The translations under genes were made by a program, and so were the position numbers. Source: Chryseobacterium sp. CH25 (GTDB lineage Bacteria; Bacteroidota; Bacteroidia; Flavobacteriales; Weeksellaceae). From it: 64,000 nt of DNA. Shown here one piece after another: positions 44,418 to 51,403 of this stretch. The notes under the pieces were generated by a model. It saw only the letters and a program-made list of their open reading frames with translations. It searched no databases and was not told where the DNA came from. Numbering within the stretch: position 1 is the first letter of the stretch; each line of letters starts with the position of its first letter. The stretch is from the NCBI RefSeq assembly GCF_004119455.1, contig NZ_NRQT01000009.1:118115-182114 (forward strand), read 5' to 3'.

Positions 44418-45356
44418 ATGGAGAAAATCGTCCATTCCTCATTAGAAGATTTCTATAGAAAAATGACTGAAAAACTGGGGAAAAGTCTGGAAGAAATTCT
44501 TCCCAAAGGTCTCCATAAGGATATCGGACACTTTAATGTGTTTGATATAGCCCAAACGCTTGAAAGAGTAAAAAGCACTTCTGAAATGCCCTATAACAGA
44601 CGCAAATATTATAAAATAAGCCTGATCAGAGGGAAAAACAGAGCTGAGTATGCCGATAAGATTATTTCAATAGAAGAAAACGCGCTGCTGTTTGCCACTC
44701 CCAAGGTTCCTTATCATTGGGTACCTGAGGATGCCCAGCAGTCCGGAAGTTTTTGTGTCTTTACCGAAGATTTTTTTGTTAAAGAAACCTCTTACAATAC
44801 CTTAGAAAATCTACCTATTTTTCAGCCGGGAGCCGTTCCGGTATTTGAAATTGATAATGACCTGGCAGATGAGATAGAACTTCTTTTTAAAAAAATAAAA
44901 AAAGAAATAGATTCAGATTATATATTTAAATACGATCTGATAAGGAATTACGTATGGGAACTGATTCACTATGGGCAGAAGCTACAGCCTGCAACTAAAA
45001 TATCAGTATCAAAAGATGCTTCCATGAGAGTGGTATCTTTATTTATAGAATTATTGGAAAGACAGTTTCCTATTGAATCCCGTGAGCAGAAGCTACAGCT
45101 GAGAACAGCAAAAGACTACGCAGAAAGATTGTCTGTACATGTTAATTATCTTAATAAAAGACTGAAAGAAAGTACCGGGAAAACAACTACAGAATTTATT
45201 GGTGACCGCATTATTCAAGAAGCAAAGATTCTTTTAAGGCAGACCCAGTGGAATGTATCAGAAATTTCTTTTGCTCTTGGATTTGAGGAAATTGCTCACT
45301 TTTCAAATTTTTTCAAAAAGAAAACATCGTTTACCCCTTTAGAATTTCGGTCATGA
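44418..45356 (+). CDS. AraC-family transcriptional regulator
   Basis: 312 aa. The ligand-binding half includes YNRRKYYKISLIRGKNRAEYA and LLFATPKVPYHWVPEDA. The C-terminal DNA-binding half has TAKDYAERLSVHVNYLNKRLKE and WNVSEISFALGFEEIAHFSNFFKKKTSFTPLEFR. It is paralogous to the regulator at 24487-25398. A TTG at 44412 would add two residues; ATG 44418 fits the promoter spacing. The SDR gene 87 nt downstream in the same direction is the likely target. Both sit between two groups of GG-leader peptides. Confidence 0.92.
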   Translation: MEKIVHSSLEDFYRKMTEKLGKSLEEILPKGLHKDIGHFNVFDIAQTLERVKSTSEMPYNRRKYYKISLIRGKNRAEYADKIISIEENALLFATPKVPYHWVPEDAQQSGSFCVFTEDFFVKETSYNTLENLPIFQPGAVPVFEIDNDLADEIELLFKKIKKEIDSDYIFKYDLIRNYVWELIHYGQKLQPATKISVSKDASMRVVSLFIELLERQFPIESREQKLQLRTAKDYAERLSVHVNYLNKRLKESTGKTTTEFIGDRIIQEAKILLRQTQWNVSEISFALGFEEIAHFSNFFKKKTSFTPLEFRS

Positions 45357-45443
45357 TTTGAATTTTGCAAATTTCGGATTGATTCGGGTAAACTCTTTCT
45401 ACTCTAAATGTGTCAACTTTGTATCATTAAAACAACCAAAAAT

Positions 45444-46208
45444 ATGGAAACAAAGACAAAAATAGCATTGGTAACCGGAGGAAGCAGAGGCTTGGGTAAA
45501 AATTCAGCACTTAAGATTGCACAAAAAGGCCTGGATGTTATCATTACGTATAGAAGCAATATAGAAGAAGCAGAAGCCGTTGTTAACGAGATAAAAGCTA
45601 TGGGAAGAAATGCGGTTGCGTTTCAGCTGGACACAAAAGACCGTAAAAGCTTTGATACTTTTATAAAGAATGTTACCAGCCATTTAGAAGAATCTACCGG
45701 AAGCTCAAATATAGATTATCTCATCAATAATGCCGGAACAGCTTTGTATTCACCTATTACAGAAGTTACGGAAGAGCAGGTGGATGATATTATAGATATT
45801 CACTTTAAAGGAGTATTCTTTTTAACCCAAAAGCTATTGCCTTTCATTAATAATGGAGGAGGAATTGTTAATATTTCTTCAGGGTTGGCAAGATTTGCAA
45901 CACCAGGTTCTTCAGTGTACGGATCAATAAAGGCAGGTGTAGAGATGCTTACTAAATATATGGCCAAAGAACTAGGTTCCAGAAGAATTAAAGCCAATGT
46001 AGTAGCTCCGGGAGCTATTGAAACAGATTTTGGTGGCGGAAGAGTAAGGGATAACAAAGAAATTAATGAAGCAGTTGCCAGTGCTACAGCGTTGGGAAGA
46101 GTAGGGTTACCGGATGATATCGGTGGAATAGTGGCATTCCTTTGTACTGACGATGCAGGCTGGATTAACGGGCAAAGAATTGAAGCCTCAGGTGGGGTAT
46201 TTTTGTAA
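45444..46208 (+). CDS. short-chain dehydrogenase/reductase (classical SDR)
   Basis: 254 aa. Cofactor motif TGGSRGLG, NNAG, the catalytic Ser in NISSG, and SVYGSIKAG carrying Tyr and Lys in the classical YxxxK, then APGAIETDF and a GWINGQRIEASGG end. The Arg in TGGSRG and the TYRSN after strand 2 suggest NADP(H). A frame start at 45408 adds an atypical MCQLCIIKTTKN segment, so the METKTK start is used. It is probably an oxidoreductase induced by the AraC regulator upstream. Substrate unknown. Confidence 0.93.
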   Translation: METKTKIALVTGGSRGLGKNSALKIAQKGLDVIITYRSNIEEAEAVVNEIKAMGRNAVAFQLDTKDRKSFDTFIKNVTSHLEESTGSSNIDYLINNAGTALYSPITEVTEEQVDDIIDIHFKGVFFLTQKLLPFINNGGGIVNISSGLARFATPGSSVYGSIKAGVEMLTKYMAKELGSRRIKANVVAPGAIETDFGGGRVRDNKEINEAVASATALGRVGLPDDIGGIVAFLCTDDAGWINGQRIEASGGVFL

Positions 46209-46229
46209 ATTCGTAAATAGTATTCATAA

Positions 46230-46260
46230 AAAAGTCTATCTCAACCAGAGATAGACTTTT
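46230..46260. terminator. bidirectional terminator between SDR and peptide 8
   Basis: AAAAGTCTATCTC (46230-46242) and GAGATAGACTTTT (46248-46260) pair perfectly over 13 bp with a 5-nt loop. A- and T-runs on both sides serve both strands. Confidence 0.9.
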
Positions 46261-46285
46261 TAAATATAATGTAAGGAGTATTGAA

Positions 46286-46438
46286 TTAAGGTGTCTTGCA
46301 TTCCGGTTCCCCACAAAATCTCCCATATTGTATACATTCTGCGTAGCCTTCCGGTCTGCAGATTCTTAATCCACCTTTGATGACACACAATTGTTTTTTG
46401 CTCAATTTTCTTCCGTTAAGTTCAATGTTGTTTTTCAT
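46286..46438 (-). CDS. GG-leader cysteine-rich peptide 8
   Basis: 50 aa. Leader MKNNIELNGRKLSKKQLCVI-KGG with GG at 22-23 and a short core LRICRPEGYAECIQYGRFCG.. with 4 Cys, ending CKTP. A Cys is also present inside the leader (position 18), which is unusual. Core spacing C-x7-C-x6-C-x3-C is near that of peptides 4 and 6. It follows peptide 9 by 28 nt on the same strand, so the two probably form one transcript. Confidence 0.8.
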   Translation of the reverse strand: MKNNIELNGRKLSKKQLCVIKGGLRICRPEGYAECIQYGRFCGEPECKTP

Positions 46439-46466
46439 AGTTTTAGATTTTTATAAATGGGTGTTA

Positions 46467-46661
46467 TTAAGGTCTGCATATTTTTTGTCCGCAATAAGGA
46501 GAAATCATAGCACAGCCGTTTTCGTCAACATTTGAATGGCATGGTTCCATATGAGGAAGACAAATCTCCTGAGCGGGCATACAGTCTATAAGACCTCCTG
46601 CTATTGTTTTTAATTCTTTTTTACTTAGTTTTTTTGCATTCAATGCTGTTTGGGTTTTCAT
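46467..46661 (-). CDS. GG-leader cysteine-rich peptide 9
   Basis: 64 aa, the longest intact member. Leader MKTQTALNAKKLSKKELKTI-AGG with GG at 22-23. Core LIDCMPAQEICLPHMEPCHS.. ending MISPYCGQKICRP with 6 Cys, closely matching the repaired core of peptide 7 (CMEPVLC..EPC..NGCxxISPxCGQKxCRP). The pair 7 and 9 shows that a duplicated peptide flanks the AraC-SDR genes on both sides. Confidence 0.82.
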   Translation of the reverse strand: MKTQTALNAKKLSKKELKTIAGGLIDCMPAQEICLPHMEPCHSNVDENGCAMISPYCGQKICRP

Positions 46662-46772
46662 AATTCTGATTTTTAATGAGTTAGTTATTACGAATATATG
46701 AAAAGTTTCAATAGTAAATCACCAGTTGAAGAAAAAATGATAGGGTATGTTTCTGCTAGTCTCTGAAAATGA

Positions 46773-47921
46773 TTATACTTTTGAAAGATTTTCAATAGCT
46801 CTTTCCAATGTTTCCTGCTTCTTGGCAAAACACAGTCTGATAACATTTTCATTCAGTTTGTTTTTGTAAAATGATGAAAACGGAACACTTGCCACCTTAT
46901 GATTGATGGTAAGTTCACTGGCAAAATCAAAATCACTTTTATCTGAAATCTTAGAGTATTTTAGAGCCTGGAAATAGGTGCCTTCGCAATCCAAAAGTTC
47001 AAAAGAAGTTCCGGAAAGTCCTTTTCTCAGGAAATCTCTTTTCTCCTGAAAGAATTGATTAAGATAAAGATAATGTTCGTCATCTTTCATATACTCAGCC
47101 AAAGCAAGCTGCATAGGGGTATTAACACAAAAAACATTAAACTGATGTACTTTTCTGAACTCATCTGTTAAAGCTTTTGGAGCAGCACAATATCCTACCT
47201 TCCAGCCTGTAACATGGAAAAGCTTTCCAAATGAAGCTACAAGAAGACTTCTTTCTTTCAGTTCCGGATATTTACAGATACTTAAATGCTGTTTTCCGTC
47301 AAAAATAATATTTTCATATACTTCATCACTTAAAATAAGGATAGATGTTCCTTTTACCAACTGAATCAGCTCATTGATATCCTCTTCTTTTAGTATTTTC
47401 CCTGATGGATTGTTCGGATTGTTGAGGATAATCATCTTGGTTTTATCACTGATCAGATTTTTTACAGCAATCCAGTCGATTTGATAGTCCGGAGCCTTCA
47501 TTTCAAATCGTTTTACAATACCTCCAAAAAGTTCAACCGTAGGTTCGTAGCAATCATAAGCAGGCTCAAAAATAATTACTTCATCATCTTTTTTTATAAA
47601 AGCAGCAATGGCTGTAAAAATAGCCTGAGTTCCGCCTGCAGTTACTGTAATTTCTGAATCCGGATGATAAGCGCTTTGATGACTGTTTTCAATTTTTCTT
47701 GCAATTTCTTCCTTTAAGCCAATCATTCCACCCAGCGGAGCATATTGATTAAACCCTTTTTTTATAAAATGATCTACATTATTTAATAATTCGGAATCCG
47801 GCATAAAATCAGGAAATCCCTGAGACAGGTTAATGGCTTCATTTTCATTGGCAAGCTGCGTCATTTGACTGAAAATAGTAGTTCCTACATTGGAAAGTTT
47901 CGACAAAGGAAGTTGTATCAT
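46773..47921 (-). CDS. class I/II PLP aminotransferase, methionine/KAT type
   Basis: 382 aa, cytosolic fold-type I enzyme. INLSQGFPDF near residue 30, NQYAPLGGMIGLKEEIARKIE, TVTAGGTQAIFTAIAAFI, NNPNNPSGK, ILSDEVYENI, and the PLP Lys in SFGKLFHVTGWKVGYC; Arg in RLCFAKKQETLERA near the end. It matches methionine aminotransferases such as YbdL and kynurenine aminotransferases, which work in methionine salvage or aromatic amino-acid turnover. Starts alone on its strand. Confidence 0.92.
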   Translation of the reverse strand: MIQLPLSKLSNVGTTIFSQMTQLANENEAINLSQGFPDFMPDSELLNNVDHFIKKGFNQYAPLGGMIGLKEEIARKIENSHQSAYHPDSEITVTAGGTQAIFTAIAAFIKKDDEVIIFEPAYDCYEPTVELFGGIVKRFEMKAPDYQIDWIAVKNLISDKTKMIILNNPNNPSGKILKEEDINELIQLVKGTSILILSDEVYENIIFDGKQHLSICKYPELKERSLLVASFGKLFHVTGWKVGYCAAPKALTDEFRKVHQFNVFCVNTPMQLALAEYMKDDEHYLYLNQFFQEKRDFLRKGLSGTSFELLDCEGTYFQALKYSKISDKSDFDFASELTINHKVASVPFSSFYKNKLNENVIRLCFAKKQETLERAIENLSKV

Positions 47922-48292
47922 AAAAAAACAGATTTTGTTGATACCGAATTTAATGAATTATTTACAACGGATCTTATTTAAATCTTATTTATGCAATCCA
48001 TGTAATGAAATTTGATTTCTTTAACCAGATAGCCATTATAGATTTATGCATTAATAAAAATCATTCGTGCATTCGTGGCATTATAAAAGCTTTTCTGGTA
48101 TCTGCATAATCAGTAAAATCAATGAGAATTATTTAGGGTGGAAATCTTAGTATTTTCCCAACAATTTCCTTCGGTTTTTTGCTGTATAGAATAAATTTAA
48201 ACGTTTGTTTGGAAAATGTAACAATTTGCTTTTAAATATGTTTAGAGATGCTTACATTTGTTATGCTGAAAATAATTTAAAAACCAATAGCA
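47922..48292. other. intergenic region before DUF2867 gene
   Basis: About 370 nt. A TACATTTG box at 48253-48260 with TTTG at 48225-48228 (24-nt spacing, slightly long) may promote the next gene. Otherwise featureless. Confidence 0.45.
48253..48260 (+). promoter_or_regulatory. -7 promoter box of DUF2867 gene
   Basis: TACATTTG, 33 nt before the ATG at 48293; a TTTG 24 nt upstream may be the -33 element. Confidence 0.5.
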
Positions 48293-48832
48293 ATGAAAAT
48301 TAAGAAGATTGAGTTTCCTACAACATCCATTTTGTTCCAGGGAAAAGAAAAGTTTGATTATGCAGATAGTTTTGTGGGGGGATTGGTAGGAAATGGACAA
48401 AATTTCGATATTGCCCAAATTGGAAAAGCTTTTTTTACATGCGGACCAACATGGGGAAAGAAAATGTTTGCTTTCAGAAATAAGGTAGTTAAATGGTTTG
48501 GACTGAAAACTGGTGCTGAAACTGATCCGGTGAAAGAAGCCGAAAGTTTTACAGGGGAAGTAGGAGAGCATATTGGAATTTTTAAGGTATTTAATAAAAC
48601 CAATAATGAAATTATACTGGGTGAAGATGATAAACATTTAGATTTTAGAGTCTCTCTTTTATTTGATAAAAATCAGGGTGGGCAGGATGAAAATTCTTTA
48701 ACCATTTCCACCACGGTTAAGTTCCATAACTGGTTGGGAGTATTGTATTTTTTACCGGTACGCCCCTTTCATCAACTTATTGTTCCGGCTATGCTTAAAA
48801 ATATAATCGGTAAGCTGGAAAATGCCAAGTAA
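48293..48832 (+). CDS. DUF2867-family protein
   Basis: 179 aa, no signal peptide. FDYADSFVGGLVG near the start, a basic middle (KMFAFRNKVVKWFGLKT), HIGIFKVFNKTNNEIILGEDDKHLDFRVSLLFD, then STTVKFHNWLGVLYFLPVRPFHQLIVPAMLKN, which is the closing signature of DUF2867 proteins. Biochemical role is unknown; in some proteins the domain is fused to NAD-binding epimerase-like domains. It stands alone upstream of parE. Confidence 0.8.
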   Translation: MKIKKIEFPTTSILFQGKEKFDYADSFVGGLVGNGQNFDIAQIGKAFFTCGPTWGKKMFAFRNKVVKWFGLKTGAETDPVKEAESFTGEVGEHIGIFKVFNKTNNEIILGEDDKHLDFRVSLLFDKNQGGQDENSLTISTTVKFHNWLGVLYFLPVRPFHQLIVPAMLKNIIGKLENAK

Positions 48833-48975
48833 TAATTTTCAGAGGGTAAATATCGAAATACAGACATTTAGCCTTTATTTAATTAAGTCTACTTTTTTGT
48901 AATGTAAATACATATTTCAGGAAGAAAGTTGATAAAAAAGGAAGATTAAAATTCGGATAATTTTGGACAATTTCG

Positions 48976-48983
48976 TACTTTTG
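48976..48983 (+). promoter_or_regulatory. -7 promoter box of parE
   Basis: TACTTTTG, 21 nt before the ATG at 49004. Confidence 0.6.
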
Positions 48984-49003
48984 TATGTTTGCTGAAATCA
49001 TAT

Positions 49004-50890
49004 ATGTCACAAGAAATAAATCCAACCTACTCCGAAGAGAATATCAGAACCCTCGATTGGCAGGAACATATCCGTCTGCGTCCCGGCATGTACATCGGGA
49101 AGCTGGGTGACGGTTCATCTGCCGATGACGGTATTTACATTTTACTTAAAGAAATCCTGGATAACTCCATTGATGAGTTCAGGATGAGAGCCGGAAAAAG
49201 AATTGAAATAAAGCTGGATGACGGCAAAGTTACCATCCGTGACTTTGGTCGTGGAATCCCATTGGGAAAGATGATCGATGCTGTTTCCAAAATGAATACC
49301 GGAGGTAAATACGACAGTAAAGCGTTCAAAAAATCTGTCGGACTGAACGGGGTGGGTACAAAAGCTGTAAATGCCCTTTCAGACTATTTTAGAGTACGCT
49401 CTTTCCGTGATGGGAAAATGAAGGCCGCAGAATTCTCTCGCGGTATGATCAAAGAAGACTTTGATGAAAAGGAAACTTCAGACAGAAACGGAACTGAAAT
49501 TTCATTTATTCCCGATGGAGAAATCTTCCAGCATTTCAAATACAGAAAAGAGTATATCGAAAGAATGCTCCGCAACTATGCGTATCTGAATCCGGGACTG
49601 AAAATACTGTTTAATGGTGAAACCTACTTTTCTGAAAACGGTCTGAAAGACCTTTTAGAAGAAGAACTGGAAAGCGATATCCTTTATCCGATTGTTCATT
49701 TAAAAGATGAAGATATTGAAGTGGCCATTACCCATTCTGATAAATCACAGACGGAAACTTACTTTTCATTCGTTAATGGGCAGAATACAACACAGGGTGG
49801 TACTCACCTGAATGCTTTCCGTGAAGCATATGTGAAAACAATCCGTGAGTTTTTCAATAAAAGTTTTGATGCTTCTGATATCAGAAAATCAATCATTGCA
49901 GCGATTTCCATCAATGTAGAAGAGCCGGTTTTCGAATCTCAGACCAAAACAAAACTGGGATCCAATGATATGGGGCCTAACGGACCAACCGTAAGAACTT
50001 TTATTATTGATTTCCTTAAAAGTAAACTGGATAATTTTTTACATAAGAATCCTGAAATAGCTGAAGCCATTCAAAGAAAGATTCTGATCTCTGAGAGAGA
50101 GAGAAAAGAACTTTCCGGAATTCAGAAACTGGCCAGAGAAAGAGCTAAAAAAGTATCTCTGCATAATAAAAAGCTGCGCGACTGCAGACAGCATTATAAC
50201 GATCAGAAAGCTGAAAGAAAAGGAGATACACAGATCTTTATTACTGAGGGAGATTCCGCATCCGGGTCTATCACCAAGTCAAGAGATGTTGAAACACAGG
50301 CTGTATTCTCGTTAAAAGGAAAGCCTCTGAACTGCTACGGACTGACCAAAAAAGTGGTATACGAAAATGAGGAATTCAACCTTCTTCAGGCTGCTTTAAA
50401 TATTGAAGAAAGTTTGGAAGACCTGAGATACAATCAGGTAATTATTGCAACCGATGCCGATGTGGATGGTATGCACATCCGTCTGTTGATGATTACATTC
50501 TTCCTGCAGTTCTTCCCGGATCTGATTAAAAACGGTCACCTTTATATCCTTCAGACTCCATTATTCAGGGTGAGAAATAAAAAAGAGACCCGATACTGCT
50601 ATTCAGAAACAGAAAGAGTAAAAGCATTGAATGAACTTGGGAAAAACCCTGAGATTACACGATTCAAAGGACTGGGTGAAATTTCACCGGATGAATTTAA
50701 ACATTTCATTGGTAAAGATATCCGTTTAGAGCCTGTGGTAGTGGGGAAAGACCAGACCATAGACCAGTTACTGGAGTTTTATATGGGAAAAAATACACCT
50801 GATAGACAGACTTTCATCCTTGAGAACTTGGTGGTGGAAGATGATTCTGATATTGATAAAAAACACATTCTTGATGAAATAGACAGTTAA
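49004..50890 (+). CDS. parE: DNA topoisomerase IV subunit B (ParE)
   Basis: 628 aa. GHKL ATPase with LLKEILDNSIDEF (Asn and Glu), FGRGIP, TGGKYDSKAFKKSVGLNGVG; transducer with the QTK loop (FESQTKTKLGS); TOPRIM with ITEGDSASGS (about 413-422) and DADVDGMHIR (about 484-493). The short C-terminus without a GyrB tail insert, and its linkage to parC 513 nt downstream, point to topoisomerase IV rather than gyrase. A TTG frame start at 48989 lies too near the promoter. It separates chromosomes after replication. Confidence 0.95.
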   Translation: MSQEINPTYSEENIRTLDWQEHIRLRPGMYIGKLGDGSSADDGIYILLKEILDNSIDEFRMRAGKRIEIKLDDGKVTIRDFGRGIPLGKMIDAVSKMNTGGKYDSKAFKKSVGLNGVGTKAVNALSDYFRVRSFRDGKMKAAEFSRGMIKEDFDEKETSDRNGTEISFIPDGEIFQHFKYRKEYIERMLRNYAYLNPGLKILFNGETYFSENGLKDLLEEELESDILYPIVHLKDEDIEVAITHSDKSQTETYFSFVNGQNTTQGGTHLNAFREAYVKTIREFFNKSFDASDIRKSIIAAISINVEEPVFESQTKTKLGSNDMGPNGPTVRTFIIDFLKSKLDNFLHKNPEIAEAIQRKILISERERKELSGIQKLARERAKKVSLHNKKLRDCRQHYNDQKAERKGDTQIFITEGDSASGSITKSRDVETQAVFSLKGKPLNCYGLTKKVVYENEEFNLLQAALNIEESLEDLRYNQVIIATDADVDGMHIRLLMITFFLQFFPDLIKNGHLYILQTPLFRVRNKKETRYCYSETERVKALNELGKNPEITRFKGLGEISPDEFKHFIGKDIRLEPVVVGKDQTIDQLLEFYMGKNTPDRQTFILENLVVEDDSDIDKKHILDEIDS

Positions 50891-50918
50891 ACATTGTTCA
50901 TGACACCAAAGAATCACA

Positions 50919-51395
50919 ATGAGATTAAGTAACCGTAGTAAAGCACCAGTTTACAACTTTATAAACACGCTATTGATGATGATAGTTGTGTTTGGAATAG
51001 CCGGATTTTTAGTCAATAAGTACAGGTTTCATATACTAGGAAGCGAAAGCTATCTGATGGTTCTTGTTCCCCTATTATTGCTGATAATCTTTTATCTTAA
51101 CGGCCGACAGATTTTTGAATACGACAGTGATGGAGAAGCACTGCATTTTAAAAACAGGAATATTATTCCCTTTTTAAGCAAGCCTCTTCATGATGAGTTT
51201 CCAAAGTATAAGCTGGTAAAATATGATGTAATCAGTATACTCTTTATCAAAAGACTATACATTACCGTTTCAAGTAAGAATAATGGATCTACCATCCTGA
51301 AATACCAGATCTCTTATTTGAGCGGAAAAGAAGTAAATGATTTAAAACTCTCTCTGAATAAAGTTGTAAAAGCTAATAAAGAGAAAAAAGATTAA
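50919..51395 (+). CDS. small membrane protein in the parE-parC operon
   Basis: 158 aa. Two hydrophobic helices (about 15-32, 42-60) then a beta-rich cytosolic domain, paralogous to the 8125-8598 gene: QIFEYDSDGEALHFKNRN, DEFPKYKLVKYDVISILFIK, LYITVSSKNNGSTIL. It begins 28 nt after parE and ends 8 nt before parC, so it is embedded in the topoisomerase IV transcript. No function is known to me. The embedding may be incidental, or it may act in membrane tethering of the segregation machinery; there is no direct evidence. Confidence 0.75.
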   Translation: MRLSNRSKAPVYNFINTLLMMIVVFGIAGFLVNKYRFHILGSESYLMVLVPLLLLIIFYLNGRQIFEYDSDGEALHFKNRNIIPFLSKPLHDEFPKYKLVKYDVISILFIKRLYITVSSKNNGSTILKYQISYLSGKEVNDLKLSLNKVVKANKEKKD

Positions 51396-51403
51396 TATAA
51401 CAG

